From assembly GCA_029856155.1 (NCBI GenBank), contig JAHQWL010000013.1, positions 1-60,955 of the forward strand: DNA of 60,955 nucleotides. Direction: 5' to 3'. The notes beneath the pieces are model-generated. The model was given only the letters and a program-made list of their open reading frames with translations, was not told the origin of the DNA and searched no databases. The stretch comes from Promethearchaeia archaeon (lineage in GTDB: Archaea; Asgardarchaeota; Lokiarchaeia; Sigyniarchaeales; SOKP01). Of the stretch, positions 27,155-36,032 are shown piece by piece; position 1 is the stretch's first letter, and each line of letters starts with the position of its first letter. The position numbers were made by a program, and so were the translations under genes.

Positions 27155-28431
27155 AATTAGATTATGGTAAAGAAGGTGTTGAAATAAATCTTAATCCCGA
27201 TTGGAATATAACCATATTCCATCCTTCAGAACAAAACCCAATTCAAAATCCTATTGAAAAAATTCGGGAATCAATTAATAAACCAATAGACGGTCTAACA
27301 CTTAAAGAAATAATCAAAAATAAAAAAAATATAGAAAAAATATGTATTGTTGCAAGTGATGCCACCAGACCAGTTCCTTCAAATCTAATTCTTGAAGCAT
27401 TAATTACAGAATTAAACATTTATGGAATTAATGACAATCAAATAATAATTCTAATTGCCACAGGATTACATCGTATTTCCCGTGAAGAGGAATTAGAACG
27501 AATTCTGGGAAAAAATCTTATAAATAGGATAACAGTGGTTGATCATATAGCAACCGATGAAAATTCATTGATCAATTTAGGAAAAACAACTGATAATCAC
27601 CCAATTTTAATAAATAAACTTTATTATGAAGCAGATTTGAAGATTTTAACTGGATATGTTGAACCTCATTTCTTTTTTGGATTCGCGGGCGGACGGAAGT
27701 CAGTAATTCCAGGAATTGCAGGAGCTAAATCTCTTCAAAATAATCATTCTGCTGAAAATATTGCATCTCCCTATGCTAGATTTGGGATTTTCAAAGAAAA
27801 CCCTCTACACAAAAATTCTATTGAAATTTCACGAAAAGTAGGAGTAGATTTTATTGTAAATGTATGCATTAACGAACATCACGAAATAGTTCAAGTAGCT
27901 GCTGGAGATTTCGAGAAAGCTCACGAAAAATTAGTAAATTATCAGTTAAAACATATCTTTAGAGACATAAAAGAGCCCTACGATATAGTTATATGTGGAA
28001 ATGGAGGATATCCCCTAGATCTTAATTTGTATCAAGCTGTAAAAAGTATGGCAATAGGAGAAATGGCAGTTAAAAATGGAGGGACGATTATATCAGTAAA
28101 TGAATGTGTTGATGGTATAGGAATTGGACAAGAAAAATTTAAGGAACTAATATTTTCAGAAATGACTCCTAAAAAAATCTATGAAAAAATTCTTAATAAA
28201 GATATTATCGTTCCGGATCAATGGGAAATCCAAATTCTCGCTCGTGTTCTTATGAAGGCGGACATATTCGTTATTTCAAAATTAAAGGAAAAGGAAATAG
28301 GGAATATCGGCTTGAAATATGCTGAGACTGTTGAGGATGCCGTGAATGTTTGCTTAAAAAAGTATGGAAAACTTGCTTCCATTCTTATTTTACCCAACGG
28401 ACCTCAAGTACTCCCTTTGCTGAAAGAATAA
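27151..28431 (+). CDS. larA: LarA-type nickel-dependent lactate racemase homologue
   Basis: A 426-residue LarA/DUF2088 protein. Residues matching Lactobacillus LarA are visible: SDATRPVPS (Arg near the active site), LIATGLHR (catalytic His), GYVEPHFFFGFAGGRKSVIPG (second His, and the Lys that covalently holds the nickel-pincer nucleotide) and NNHSAEN (Ni-ligand His). The enzyme interconverts D- and L-forms of lactate or another 2-hydroxy acid. The cofactor needs LarB, LarC and LarE, which are not in this window. Its start overlaps the dehydrogenase stop by 4 bp (ATGA), so the racemase feeds the stereospecific dehydrogenase. Confidence 0.88.
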   Translation: MKLDYGKEGVEINLNPDWNITIFHPSEQNPIQNPIEKIRESINKPIDGLTLKEIIKNKKNIEKICIVASDATRPVPSNLILEALITELNIYGINDNQIIILIATGLHRISREEELERILGKNLINRITVVDHIATDENSLINLGKTTDNHPILINKLYYEADLKILTGYVEPHFFFGFAGGRKSVIPGIAGAKSLQNNHSAENIASPYARFGIFKENPLHKNSIEISRKVGVDFIVNVCINEHHEIVQVAAGDFEKAHEKLVNYQLKHIFRDIKEPYDIVICGNGGYPLDLNLYQAVKSMAIGEMAVKNGGTIISVNECVDGIGIGQEKFKELIFSEMTPKKIYEKILNKDIIVPDQWEIQILARVLMKADIFVISKLKEKEIGNIGLKYAETVEDAVNVCLKKYGKLASILILPNGPQVLPLLKE

Positions 28432-28802
28432 AGTAGTTTAGCTCAAATCTCGATAGAAAATTAATCTTCTTACATTATATATTGTCTTGCTTTTAGACTA
28501 GAGTACCACTATTTTAACAATACTTATATTCTATAAATCCCACTAAAATCCCCGTATTTCGTACGTACTTGGACATATCACAATTTTGTATAGTTAAATA
28601 TTTATATAATGAAGTAACTTAAATAGACATAGTCAATAACAAAATATTTTTACAAAAATATTAAAATTATAATTTAAAATAGATATTAATTTATACCAAA
28701 CTGATCACTATAATTACAGAATAAAACGCTTATTGATCAGTATTAATATTGATTAATACTCATACAGACGCAAAAAATTAAAGCAATAAAAAGTGAACAA
28801 AT
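28432..28802. other. 370-bp regulatory region upstream of TFB
   Basis: No coding frame is credible. A TATA-like AATATTTATATAA lies near 28597-28609, about 195 bp before the TFB start. Further down is an inverted repeat, ACTGATCA at 28700-28707 and TGATCAGT at 28734-28741. If the TATA element is used, TFB mRNA has a long leader. Confidence 0.4.
28700..28741. promoter_or_regulatory. Inverted repeat ACTGATCA-26 nt-TGATCAGT upstream of TFB
   Basis: Two perfect 8-bp arms flank 26 bp, ending 61 bp before the TFB start. Each arm contains the palindrome TGATCA, which also recurs four times in the gap at 5000-5802. It could be an operator or part of a structured leader. Confidence 0.45.
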
Positions 28803-29732
28803 ATGAGCTATAAAGATAGACTACGTTCAACCAAAACAGATTCTGAGGAATTAAGTTGTAGTTCAGATGCTAGTTGTTGTAATAGTCCTTGTATTGAATC
28901 AAGAGACGGAGATAATGTGTGTTTGAATTGTGGAATGATCGTTAGTAGGAATTTAGTAGGAAATGAACGACGTGCGTATACGGTAGAAGAAGTAAATAAA
29001 AGAAGACGTACTGAACCAAGGTGGCGTGAATTTGGACCAAGAACAATGCTCCCTAACACTAAAATTGACTCTAAGGGAAGACTAATTGGAGCCAAGGGTA
29101 AAACTCTATTCTCAAGATTATCCAAAATTCAAAATTCATTAATCTCAAGTATAGAACGAAATTTCTGGGAAGCTAAACCAAAACTAAAAATGCTTACTTC
29201 CAAGATGAACATCCCTGAATATATCAAGGAAACTGCTTGGAAAATTTATAGTGTAGTAGCTAAAAAGAAGTTAACAATGGGAAGATCAATTGATGGTTTC
29301 ATTGCTGCTGCTTTATATGCAGCAATTAGAGTACATGAATTCCCAAGATTACTTGAAGAAGTATGTGAAGCATCTATGACACCAAGAAGAACTGTACACC
29401 GTTCATTAGGAATGATAGTAAAAGAAGTATTAACTGAATTGAACTTGAAATACAAACCAATTACAGCCGAACAATTAGTTTTTAGATTCGGTAATGATTT
29501 AGGTTTACCAATGGAAACCCAGAAAAAAGCAATTAATATGCTTGTAGAAGCTTCTAGAAATGGATTGTTACGAACTGGTAAAGATCCAAAGGGCTTAGCC
29601 GCCAGTGTCATTTATATGGCAGCAAAAGCAGGAAATTGCCGTAAGACTCAAGCAGAAGTCTCAGAAGTTGCTAAGGTCACGGAAGTCACACTTCGGAGTC
29701 GTTCCAAGCAAATTAAAAGCAAGCTTCATTAA
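28803..29732 (+). CDS. tfb: Transcription initiation factor B (TFB, TFIIB homologue)
   Basis: A 309-residue TFB, which bridges TBP-bound promoter and RNA polymerase. Residues about 19-45 form a zinc ribbon (CCNSPC ... NVCLNCGMIV) with somewhat unusual spacing in the first Cys pair. The reader/linker follows (ERRAYTVEEVNKRRRTEP) and then two cyclin-like repeats. The first includes WKIYSVVAKKKLTMGRSIDGFIAAALYAAIR, the second LVEASRNGLLRTGKDPKGLAASVIYMAAK, each containing the characteristic 'G-(R/K)-(S/D)-x-x-(G)-(I/L)-A-A-(A/S)-x-(I/L)-Y' helix. The C terminus, VTEVTLRSRSKQIKSKL, is the recognition helix for the BRE. The gene stands alone after a long leader and ends at a strong poly-T tract. 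Asgards often carry several TFBs. Confidence 0.93.
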   Translation: MSYKDRLRSTKTDSEELSCSSDASCCNSPCIESRDGDNVCLNCGMIVSRNLVGNERRAYTVEEVNKRRRTEPRWREFGPRTMLPNTKIDSKGRLIGAKGKTLFSRLSKIQNSLISSIERNFWEAKPKLKMLTSKMNIPEYIKETAWKIYSVVAKKKLTMGRSIDGFIAAALYAAIRVHEFPRLLEEVCEASMTPRRTVHRSLGMIVKEVLTELNLKYKPITAEQLVFRFGNDLGLPMETQKKAINMLVEASRNGLLRTGKDPKGLAASVIYMAAKAGNCRKTQAEVSEVAKVTEVTLRSRSKQIKSKLH

Positions 29733-29781
29733 TCTGGTAGTTTTAAAAAATTAATACGCAATCCGAGTAATAAAAAATAAG

Positions 29782-29810
29782 TTTTTTTATTTTTTCTTTT
29801 TTTATTTTTA
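29782..29810 (+). terminator. Poly-T terminator after TFB
   Basis: Four consecutive T-runs (TTTTTTT, TTTTTT, TTTTTTT, TTTTT) lie about 50 bp past the TFB stop codon on the coding strand, the typical archaeal termination signal. Confidence 0.6.
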
Positions 29811-29946
29811 ATTTATACTAATTGTTGAAAATATAATTAACAACAATCTTCCAAGGAGTATAAGATTTTTTCACATTGCCAACCAAAATTTTCTATTTGA
29901 GAAAAATAACATTATATAGGAATATTTTTATCTTTTTTATAGACTA

Positions 29947-30696
29947 ATGAGCTACATAGAAAAGAAATACAAGAATAAGATTCATGAAATTTTCGGAGAA
30001 TTACCAAGTTTAGAAAACCATTTAATCGAGTTATTGGAAAAAAATTCGGTTAAAGTTGTCGACGAAGTGGCTCAAGTTTGTGCTAGATTTACGAAAAATA
30101 TTAATCTCATTTTGAGGAAGTATTATCCTGAAATAAAAGAAATGAAGGATAAACTCGAAATTAAATCCATATTAAAATTTTATTACGATTTAATCGATAA
30201 GTTGACAGATTTAGTTAGAAATATTGAAAACTTTCAGAAAATTGATCAAGAGTATTATGAAAAATTAATAGAGTTCATAGATGATAAAGAAAATTTAATA
30301 AATGGAAAATATAGGACAATCTGTTCTCAAGAATTAACTGCTTTTTATGATCCTACCTCACGAGCAAATTTAGAGAAAATAATATCAGAAAAATTTTTGT
30401 CGAGAAGTAAAGAGTATTTTACATTTGGTTCTTTAGAAGAGGAAATTAAGAAAATTGCTAAGATGGCTGGTGCGAATCAAGTTTCGATAAATGATGTTGA
30501 TGAATCAGTTAAAAAGGAATTAAATTCAGCCAGATCAGTTATAAAGTATTCCATCTCTAATGAAAGTGATCTTAAGACGTTAGAAAATATAGGAGCAGAA
30601 ATTAGACGGTTTTTAGTATCCAAAAACTATGATGTTATAGTAAAATTAGGGATGATTTTTACGGATGCAAAATTACTTTCTGATAAAAAAAAATGA
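29947..30696 (+). CDS. Helical protein of unknown function
   Basis: A 249-residue protein I do not recognise. It is predicted almost all alpha-helical, with alternating charged and hydrophobic residues, no membrane segment, and two isolated cysteines. The central KINGKYRT-like region and SLEEEIKKIAKMAGANQVSINDVDESVKKEL resemble a histone-like or DNA-binding helix pair only loosely. It starts with ATG close to an AT-rich promoter and ends 4 bp from a convergent UroD-like pseudogene. It may be specific to its lineage. Confidence 0.55.
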   Translation: MSYIEKKYKNKIHEIFGELPSLENHLIELLEKNSVKVVDEVAQVCARFTKNINLILRKYYPEIKEMKDKLEIKSILKFYYDLIDKLTDLVRNIENFQKIDQEYYEKLIEFIDDKENLINGKYRTICSQELTAFYDPTSRANLEKIISEKFLSRSKEYFTFGSLEEEIKKIAKMAGANQVSINDVDESVKKELNSARSVIKYSISNESDLKTLENIGAEIRRFLVSKNYDVIVKLGMIFTDAKLLSDKKK

Positions 30697-30700
30697 TAGT

Positions 30701-31877
30701 TTATAATTCTAACGGTGGAAGAGGTGGTACTTCAAAATCGTTCCATTCATCTTGAGTGGGATAATTCCACCAATGGATAGGGATGTTTGAATAATTTCCG
30801 TATTTCTCAAGTCCCTTAGTGAAGGCTTTAATATTTCTTCGAGGTATATTTAAATCTTTAAAATCGGGATAAAAATATGCACCATATCCCCCGTTTTTGG
30901 TCCCAAGATTCCTCATCATATGCCAAACTTCTCTTTCTATTTGTTCAGGGGTACCTAAAGGATAAAGAGATTGAATATTAGTACATGCCCAGAACATTAT
31001 TTTCCCACGATATGGATTCAAATCAGAATATCCACTCATTCGAGGACTATCGAGTTCAATTGCATCTAAACCCAATCAATCAAAACTGGTAATAATCGAT
31101 CGATTTTTCCGCAACAATATAGGTGAACCTCAATCCCTAGTGCATGAGCCTCATCGATTATGTATTTATAAGATGATTCATAAAGTGTTCTAAATGTGCG
31201 TGGGCTAAAGAAGGGTCCTTTTTGCTCCCCTAAATCATCCGTTAGCCAAATTCCATCAGGATTTATTCCTAATTTAAATGCATTTTTCATGCATTTGACA
31301 TGATATTCAGCGACTATTTCTAAGGCTTTTTGCAATTCTTGAGGATATTTTTTATGATCTAGTAAATAAGTATTGAAGCCTCTCATTTCAGATACAACAT
31401 GTGAAGGACCTTGAGAAGCATATACTAATAGAAAATACATTTCATTACTAAGGTTCCGCTTTGTATTTAAAGCAACTTCAAACCTAGTTTTATCATCAGC
31501 ATCAGGTGTATACTTCTCAAAATAAGTATCAAAATCATCCCAATTCAGTAAGGAGGGCCTCCCTGGGTGTCCTTGATCTTTATCATTTCCTTTCATGTTC
31601 CAAATAAAACCCATTCATCAATTTCTTCATGTGGAATAGCTCTCCATTTATTTCCTTCAAATTCTGGATTACTTTTAACCCATTCAGGTCTGTCCCAATT
31701 GTAAGACCCTCTAACATGAGGAAATAACCCTTCTTCCCCTTCGTTCCAGCCAGGTTTCCAATGTTTAGAATGAGTTAGAGTCAAAGGTCCAATATCTCCT
31801 AATATTAAATTAAAAACAGGTACTTTATCTGGATTTTTGAATTGGATTGCGACTCGAACACGTTCTCTTGAATTCAT
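30701..31877 (-). pseudogene. Uroporphyrinogen decarboxylase-like (UroD/MtaA) gene with two frameshifts
   Basis: Three overlapping reading frames on the minus strand together give one UroD-superfamily protein of about 390 residues. The first part (31877-31593) begins SRERVRVAIQFKNPDKVPVF. The second (31614-31066) includes the GIWLTDDLGEQKGPFFSP active-site-like segment and EVHLYCCGKIDRLLP. The third (31075-30701) starts LGLDAIELD, matching the family's 'W-G-L-D-x-(I/L)-(E/D)'. Each join can be repaired by adding one base: near 31607 in GAATGGGTTTT and near 31072 in GATTGGGTTT, both at short G/T runs. Members of this family include corrinoid-protein methyltransferases. The gene is either recently broken or carries two sequencing errors. 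The reading elsewhere looks fully constrained. Confidence 0.75.
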
Positions 31878-31939
31878 AATATTGCCTTAAACTAATATTG
31901 CAGAAGATAATATTACTAAATAAAAAAAAATAAAAAAAA

Positions 31940-32449
31940 TTAATTAAAAGTCTGAACAAACAGACTCTGAGAATGATAAAGAGAGTCTGCTGTGCTGTCT
32001 CCTTTAAAAGCTATAGTAACGGTATGACTTCCAGAGGAAATTGTCGTATTATAATGTTGTAAAGCAACTGATAATTCGATACCTCCAGGAGTAACTGTAG
32101 TATATCTCCAGACTCTCACATAAGGATGATACCATCTAATTCCATCTACACTGAATTTAATCTCGACATAAGAATCTCCTGAGCTATCGTCTAAGAGCAA
32201 ATTACCCATATATGAAAAATAAACAGTTTGTCCGGAAACTACTGTAAAATCGATAGATAGATAGCTGGATGTGGACCATGCTTCACCTGAAGCCATGGAT
32301 TCTAAACCACTGCTATAATCATACCATTGATTACCTGTAGGATGGACTGCAAAAAAGTTGTCGTATAAAACATATCCTCCTACACCTGCACTAATCATTA
32401 TTGCAATGAGTCCTAAAAATAATCCACTTCTATTTCCCATTTTTTTCAC
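31940..32449 (-). CDS. Secreted or membrane-anchored beta-rich surface protein
   Basis: A 169-residue protein with a basic N terminus (KKMGNRSG), one hydrophobic helix at residues about 9-30, and an extracellular part rich in Ser, Thr, Tyr and Gly with alternating strand pattern (SYLSIDFTVVSGQTVYFSYMG, SGSHTVTIAFKG). It looks like a jelly-roll or pilin-like ectodomain. The helix with its preceding basic residues could be an uncleaved anchor or a class III signal. No family can be named. It is transcribed leftward, diverging from prolyl-tRNA synthetase. Confidence 0.6.
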   Translation of the reverse strand: MKKMGNRSGLFLGLIAIMISAGVGGYVLYDNFFAVHPTGNQWYDYSSGLESMASGEAWSTSSYLSIDFTVVSGQTVYFSYMGNLLLDDSSGDSYVEIKFSVDGIRWYHPYVRVWRYTTVTPGGIELSVALQHYNTTISSGSHTVTIAFKGDSTADSLYHSQSLFVQTFN

Positions 32450-32593
32450 TTTATTTTTTTTTTTAATAAAAAATTAGGTTAATATTAATTTAACTTTTTT
32501 TAAATTTATGTAAAAAATCAGGAACTATTTTATCAAACTTGTGAGAGCTCAAAAAATATTTAACTTCTAATACATTTATTTTAATGATAGTTT

Positions 32594-34069
32594 ATGGCTA
32601 AAAAGAAAAGTGAAGCTCCCTTAACCGGAATAACGGTTTCGAAAGAAGAAGATTTTTCTGGTTGGTATACGGAATTAATCAACAAAGCAGAGTTAGCGGA
32701 TATTAGGTATAATATAAAGGGATTTGTTGTATATAGAGAGTGGGCAACACTCACAATTAGAAAAATGTATAAAAAGACTGAAGATTTGCTAGATAAAAAG
32801 GGTCATCTCCCATTAACAATGCCTTCTCTTATTCCTGAATCAAATCTTTTATTAGAAACTCAACATGTTGATGGATTTGCTCCTGAGGTATTTTGGGTTA
32901 CAGAAGCGGGGAGTTCTGGTAAATTATCGGAACGTTTGGCATTACGTCCAACAAGTGAGACTGCTCTTTATCCGATGTATGCCTTATGGATAAGGAGTTA
33001 TAAAGATCTACCATTTAAGAGGTATTTATCATGCCAAGTTTGGAGATATGAGGGAAAAATGACAAGACCATTCTTCAGAGGTAGAGAATTTCATTGGATT
33101 GAATCGCACAATGTATTTGCTACAATGGAAGATGCAATGGAACAAGTTAAAGAGGATATGGAGACAACCTATCAAGTTCTTCAAAATGAACTGTGTATTC
33201 CTATTATATTTTTCCAAAGACCAGAATGGGATAAATTTCCAGGAGCAGTTCATACTTATGCTGCCGATGCTTTAATGGGATCTGGAAAAGTTTTACAGTT
33301 ACCTTCAACACATCTATTAGGACAAATTTTTTCAAAACCATTTGAGGTAAAGTTTGTAGACAAAGATGGGGAAGAGAAATACGGTTATCAGACTTGTTAC
33401 GGCCCTGCTCAGAGTAGGAATTATGGAGCCATGATTGCATATTTGGGTGATAATAAAGGCTTAGTTTTACCTTTCGATTTAGCACCAATTCAAATTGTGA
33501 TTATACCCATAATTTATAAAGGAAGGGAGAAAATCGTGTTGGAGAAAGCAAAGGAAGTATACGATCTCTTCAAAGATAAATATATTATTAAAATCGATGA
33601 TTCAGAGGAGTCAGTTGGAAATAAATATTATTATTGGGAACTGAAAGGCGTACCAATTAGAATAGAAATTGGACCAAAAGATATAGAAAAACATCAGGTA
33701 GTTATAGTAAAGAGACATGATGGCAAGAGGTTCCAGATAAAGGAAGGACAATTAAAAGATAAAATTGATGAAATTGCTCTAAATTACACTAAAGAAATAA
33801 AAGAAAAATCTTTAATTGATTTTGAATCTCAAGTTGAATGTGTTTATGAAAAAGACGCTGCAATTGAAGCTATTAATAATGGAAAAATAGTCTGCTGTGG
33901 GTTCTGTTCAATTAACATGGATGCTTATCATTGCGCGGAAGTAGTTGAAAAAGAGTTTGGAGGTTTTGTTCGTGGAAAACGCGTTGATGAGGAAAAACAT
34001 GAGTTTGCTACATGTATAATTTGTGGAAAACCAGCAAGTTGTACTGTTTATATAGCTAAAAGCTATTAA
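32594..34069 (+). CDS. proS: Prolyl-tRNA synthetase, archaeal/eukaryotic type
   Basis: A 491-residue class II aminoacyl-tRNA synthetase that attaches proline to tRNA-Pro. Visible features are ALRPTSETALYPMYALWIRSY, motif 2 VWRYEGKMTRPFFRGREFHWIE, and GKVLQLPSTHLLGQIFS leading into motif 3. An HGTP-type anticodon-binding domain follows (PIQIVIIPIIYKG onwards). The C-terminal zinc-containing domain has CCGFC and CIICGKPA, and the protein ends in tyrosine (IAKSY). This layout marks the eukaryotic/archaeal class rather than the bacterial form with an editing insertion. The ATG start follows AT-rich promoter sequence. The 3' end overlaps a convergent transporter remnant by 4 bp. Confidence 0.95.
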   Translation: MAKKKSEAPLTGITVSKEEDFSGWYTELINKAELADIRYNIKGFVVYREWATLTIRKMYKKTEDLLDKKGHLPLTMPSLIPESNLLLETQHVDGFAPEVFWVTEAGSSGKLSERLALRPTSETALYPMYALWIRSYKDLPFKRYLSCQVWRYEGKMTRPFFRGREFHWIESHNVFATMEDAMEQVKEDMETTYQVLQNELCIPIIFFQRPEWDKFPGAVHTYAADALMGSGKVLQLPSTHLLGQIFSKPFEVKFVDKDGEEKYGYQTCYGPAQSRNYGAMIAYLGDNKGLVLPFDLAPIQIVIIPIIYKGREKIVLEKAKEVYDLFKDKYIIKIDDSEESVGNKYYYWELKGVPIRIEIGPKDIEKHQVVIVKRHDGKRFQIKEGQLKDKIDEIALNYTKEIKEKSLIDFESQVECVYEKDAAIEAINNGKIVCCGFCSINMDAYHCAEVVEKEFGGFVRGKRVDEEKHEFATCIICGKPASCTVYIAKSY

Positions 34070-34428
34070 CGCGAACCCTCTTGTTCTTTACTTAAATAAA
34101 AATCTAACTTTTTATCATGGAGCAATTCTAATCTTTTCTTCATTTCTTTATATTCTGCTGAAGAACCATCTATTGGGAATTTAAACAAAATTATTATTCC
34201 AATGATCCACAATATCGCAGGAATTAAACCAATGTTTAATTTTATTCCAAATTTTGCGAATTCTGATTGAATAACCAATTCTTGATTATATCCCGTTAAA
34301 ACTAAAATGAATCCTGTTAGGGCTGCTGCTATAGATTGTGCAGGTTTGGTGAATAAACTACCAGAACCGAAATAGCAGCCTTCTCTTCTAAGATTTGTTT
34401 TAAATTCCTCATCAATAAGATCCATCAT
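34066..34428 (-). pseudogene. C-terminal fragment of a GPH/MFS sugar-cation symporter
   Basis: The 120 residues look like the last quarter of a GPH-family (MFS_2) transporter: LRREGCYFGSGSLFTKPAQSIAAALTGFILVLTGY with the family's 'R-(R/K)-E-(G/A)-x-(Y/F)-x-(G/S)' start, GLIPAILWIIGIIILFKFPI, then a helical cytoplasmic tail. Intact members have about 450 residues and twelve helices; here only about two to three helices remain. No transporter sequence is visible upstream, where a nested palindrome begins exactly at the start codon. It is best read as a deletion remnant, though a short expressed product cannot be excluded. Confidence 0.7.
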
Positions 34429-34432
34429 TCAC

Positions 34433-34470
34433 AATTCACAATTCTATTGAATTGTGAATTCAATAGAATT
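34433..34470. repeat. Nested, mutually exclusive palindromes
   Basis: One hairpin has 12-bp arms at 34433-34444 and 34449-34460 with a TATT loop. The other has 14-bp arms at 34440-34453 and 34457-34470 with a GTG loop. They share bases, so only one can form at a time. They lie beside the truncated transporter. Confidence 0.8.
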
Positions 34471-34538
34471 TTGTTTTTATATGAGTTTTTGAATTATTAA
34501 ACCTAATCTTAAATTTAATTAAAGATTAAATAATTATT

Positions 34539-34715
34539 ATGGCGTCTAAAGAAAAAGTTTTAAATGTTTTTAAAACTAGTGCTAAACCTTTACGACCGGG
34601 TGAAATTGCTGAACAATTAAGTATTGAATCTAAGGAAGTTTCTAAAATTATAAAGGAATTGCGGGAAGAAGGAAAGGTTTATTCTCCTAAGCGTTGTTAT
34701 TATGCTTTAAAATGA
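34539..34715 (+). CDS. Small winged-helix protein
   Basis: A 58-residue protein consisting of one helix-turn-helix: SKEKVLNVFKTSAKPLRPGEIAE is the first helix and turn, QLSIESKEVSKIIKELREEGKV the recognition helix and the start of the wing, and YSPKRCYYALK the last strand. This is the MarR/ArsR-like minimal winged helix common in archaea. It would bind DNA, probably as a dimer. It starts with ATG and is preceded by an AT-rich region with TTAAAGATTAAATAATT. Confidence 0.7.
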   Translation: MASKEKVLNVFKTSAKPLRPGEIAEQLSIESKEVSKIIKELREEGKVYSPKRCYYALK

Positions 34716-34830
34716 GATTAAAAATTATTAATATTAAATTTCATTTATATTCTTCTTCTGAAAAACGGATTAATTAGATTATAACTCTTGAAAAACTAAA
34801 TGAGTTAGAAAAAAAAGAATAAATAATACT

Positions 34831-34995
34831 TCAATGAGAATGATGAAGTGTTGTGGCTTTTTCTTGACTATCTTTTATAAACTTAGTCTCAAAATTCATA
34901 TATCCACAATTTAAACATTTTACTGTTTTTGGTGGGAAATAACTCATAACTTTAGGCATTTTCATTGAAGTACAATTAGGACAATAATAATGCAT
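34831..34995 (-). CDS. Small zinc-ribbon protein
   Basis: A 54-residue protein: HYYCPNCTSMKMPKV, a loop, then VKCLNCGYMNFETKF, giving a CxxC-x(18)-CxxC zinc ribbon, and a tail ending HHSH that might add ligands. The pattern resembles the ribbons of RNA polymerase-associated and ribosomal proteins but no named family can be assigned. It lies between the small winged-helix gene and the MBL-fold gene. The ATG start and codon use look real. Confidence 0.6.
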   Translation of the reverse strand: MHYYCPNCTSMKMPKVMSYFPPKTVKCLNCGYMNFETKFIKDSQEKATTLHHSH

Positions 34996-35084
34996 TTTTT
35001 TAACACTTTGAGATGGTTTATTATTATCTTAACTTTGAGTTTTTAAAAATCATTAAAAAGTACTATAATTTTATTTAGATTGTA

Positions 35085-35987
35085 ATGAATGATTTTGTTC
35101 ACCCTATTTCGGATGAGTTTAAAGAGATTTTTTTTATAAAAGGAGCTAGAGAGGGTAAATATCCTTATTCACATTCTTTACTTATAGGTGATGTATTAAT
35201 TGACACAGGAATATCTAGCAGACTCTTAAGAAAACTTAAAAGACTATATCCAATAAACACTGTATTACTTTCCCATTGGCATGAAGACCATACATCAGGA
35301 AATAGATTATTACCTCGTGCTAAATTTCTTATTCATTCTAAAGATAAAATTTTAATAGAAAATGTTAATAGATTTAATGAATTCTATGGAATTTTAAATA
35401 CCCCAGCAGAAGAGGAATCTGAATGGCTTATGGAGAGTCTTAAACTAGAAAACACGAAGATCGACAAAATTATAGAGGATAATGAAATAATAAAAGTTGG
35501 AAACGGTTTTGATATAAAAGTAATTCATACTCCTGGTCATACAGCTGGTCATTGTGCATTTTTCGAATTAAATTCTAAAATCGCATTTTTAGCAGATATT
35601 GATTTAACCAATTTTGTATTTTATGCTGGTATTGACTCAAATTTAATGGCATTTGAAGAATCATTAGATAAATTAATCCAGCTTGACATCAAAACAGCAG
35701 TAACTGGTCATAGAGGAATAATTGATGGTGAAGAATCAGTTAGGGAAGAAATAAATGATTATAAAACCATAATTCATAAACGAGATGAGCGAATATTATC
35801 CTATCTTTCTGAAACCAATCCGAAAACAATAATGGATTTTAAAAATCAAAATTTAATTTATAAATATTATAGCCAATTCAAGGAATATGAAATTATTGCT
35901 GAAATGATAATGATTCAAAAGCATTTTGATAAATTTATTAAAAACAGATTGATAAAACAAAGAGGAAAAGGTTATATTTTAAGTTAA
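35085..35987 (+). CDS. MBL-fold metallo-hydrolase
   Basis: A 300-residue metallo-beta-lactamase fold. Metal ligands are visible as LLSHWHEDHTSGN (HxHxDH), HTPGHTAGHCAFF (third His), FLADIDLT (bridging Asp) and VTGHRGII (last His). After the catalytic domain, about 80 C-terminal residues form a winged-helix-like region (ERILSYLSETNPKTIMDF and on to LIKQRGKGYILS), as in LACTB2/glyoxalase-II-like members. It may be an RNase or a thioester hydrolase; substrate is open. It is followed after 45 bp by the enoyl-CoA hydratase gene, so a CoA-thioester role is possible. Confidence 0.82.
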   Translation: MNDFVHPISDEFKEIFFIKGAREGKYPYSHSLLIGDVLIDTGISSRLLRKLKRLYPINTVLLSHWHEDHTSGNRLLPRAKFLIHSKDKILIENVNRFNEFYGILNTPAEEESEWLMESLKLENTKIDKIIEDNEIIKVGNGFDIKVIHTPGHTAGHCAFFELNSKIAFLADIDLTNFVFYAGIDSNLMAFEESLDKLIQLDIKTAVTGHRGIIDGEESVREEINDYKTIIHKRDERILSYLSETNPKTIMDFKNQNLIYKYYSQFKEYEIIAEMIMIQKHFDKFIKNRLIKQRGKGYILS

Positions 35988-36032
35988 AATTATATTTTAA
36001 GAATTTATGCAATCGAGTGTGGAGGTCTGATT

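Noticed and set aside
29947..30696. Histone-like or transcription-factor role
   Set aside because: The helical stretches do not follow any DNA-binding motif closely enough; left as unknown.
30701..31877. Three separate small genes on the minus strand
   Set aside because: Their ends overlap and their protein sequences join into one complete UroD-like protein with one-base repairs, so a frameshifted single gene is more plausible.
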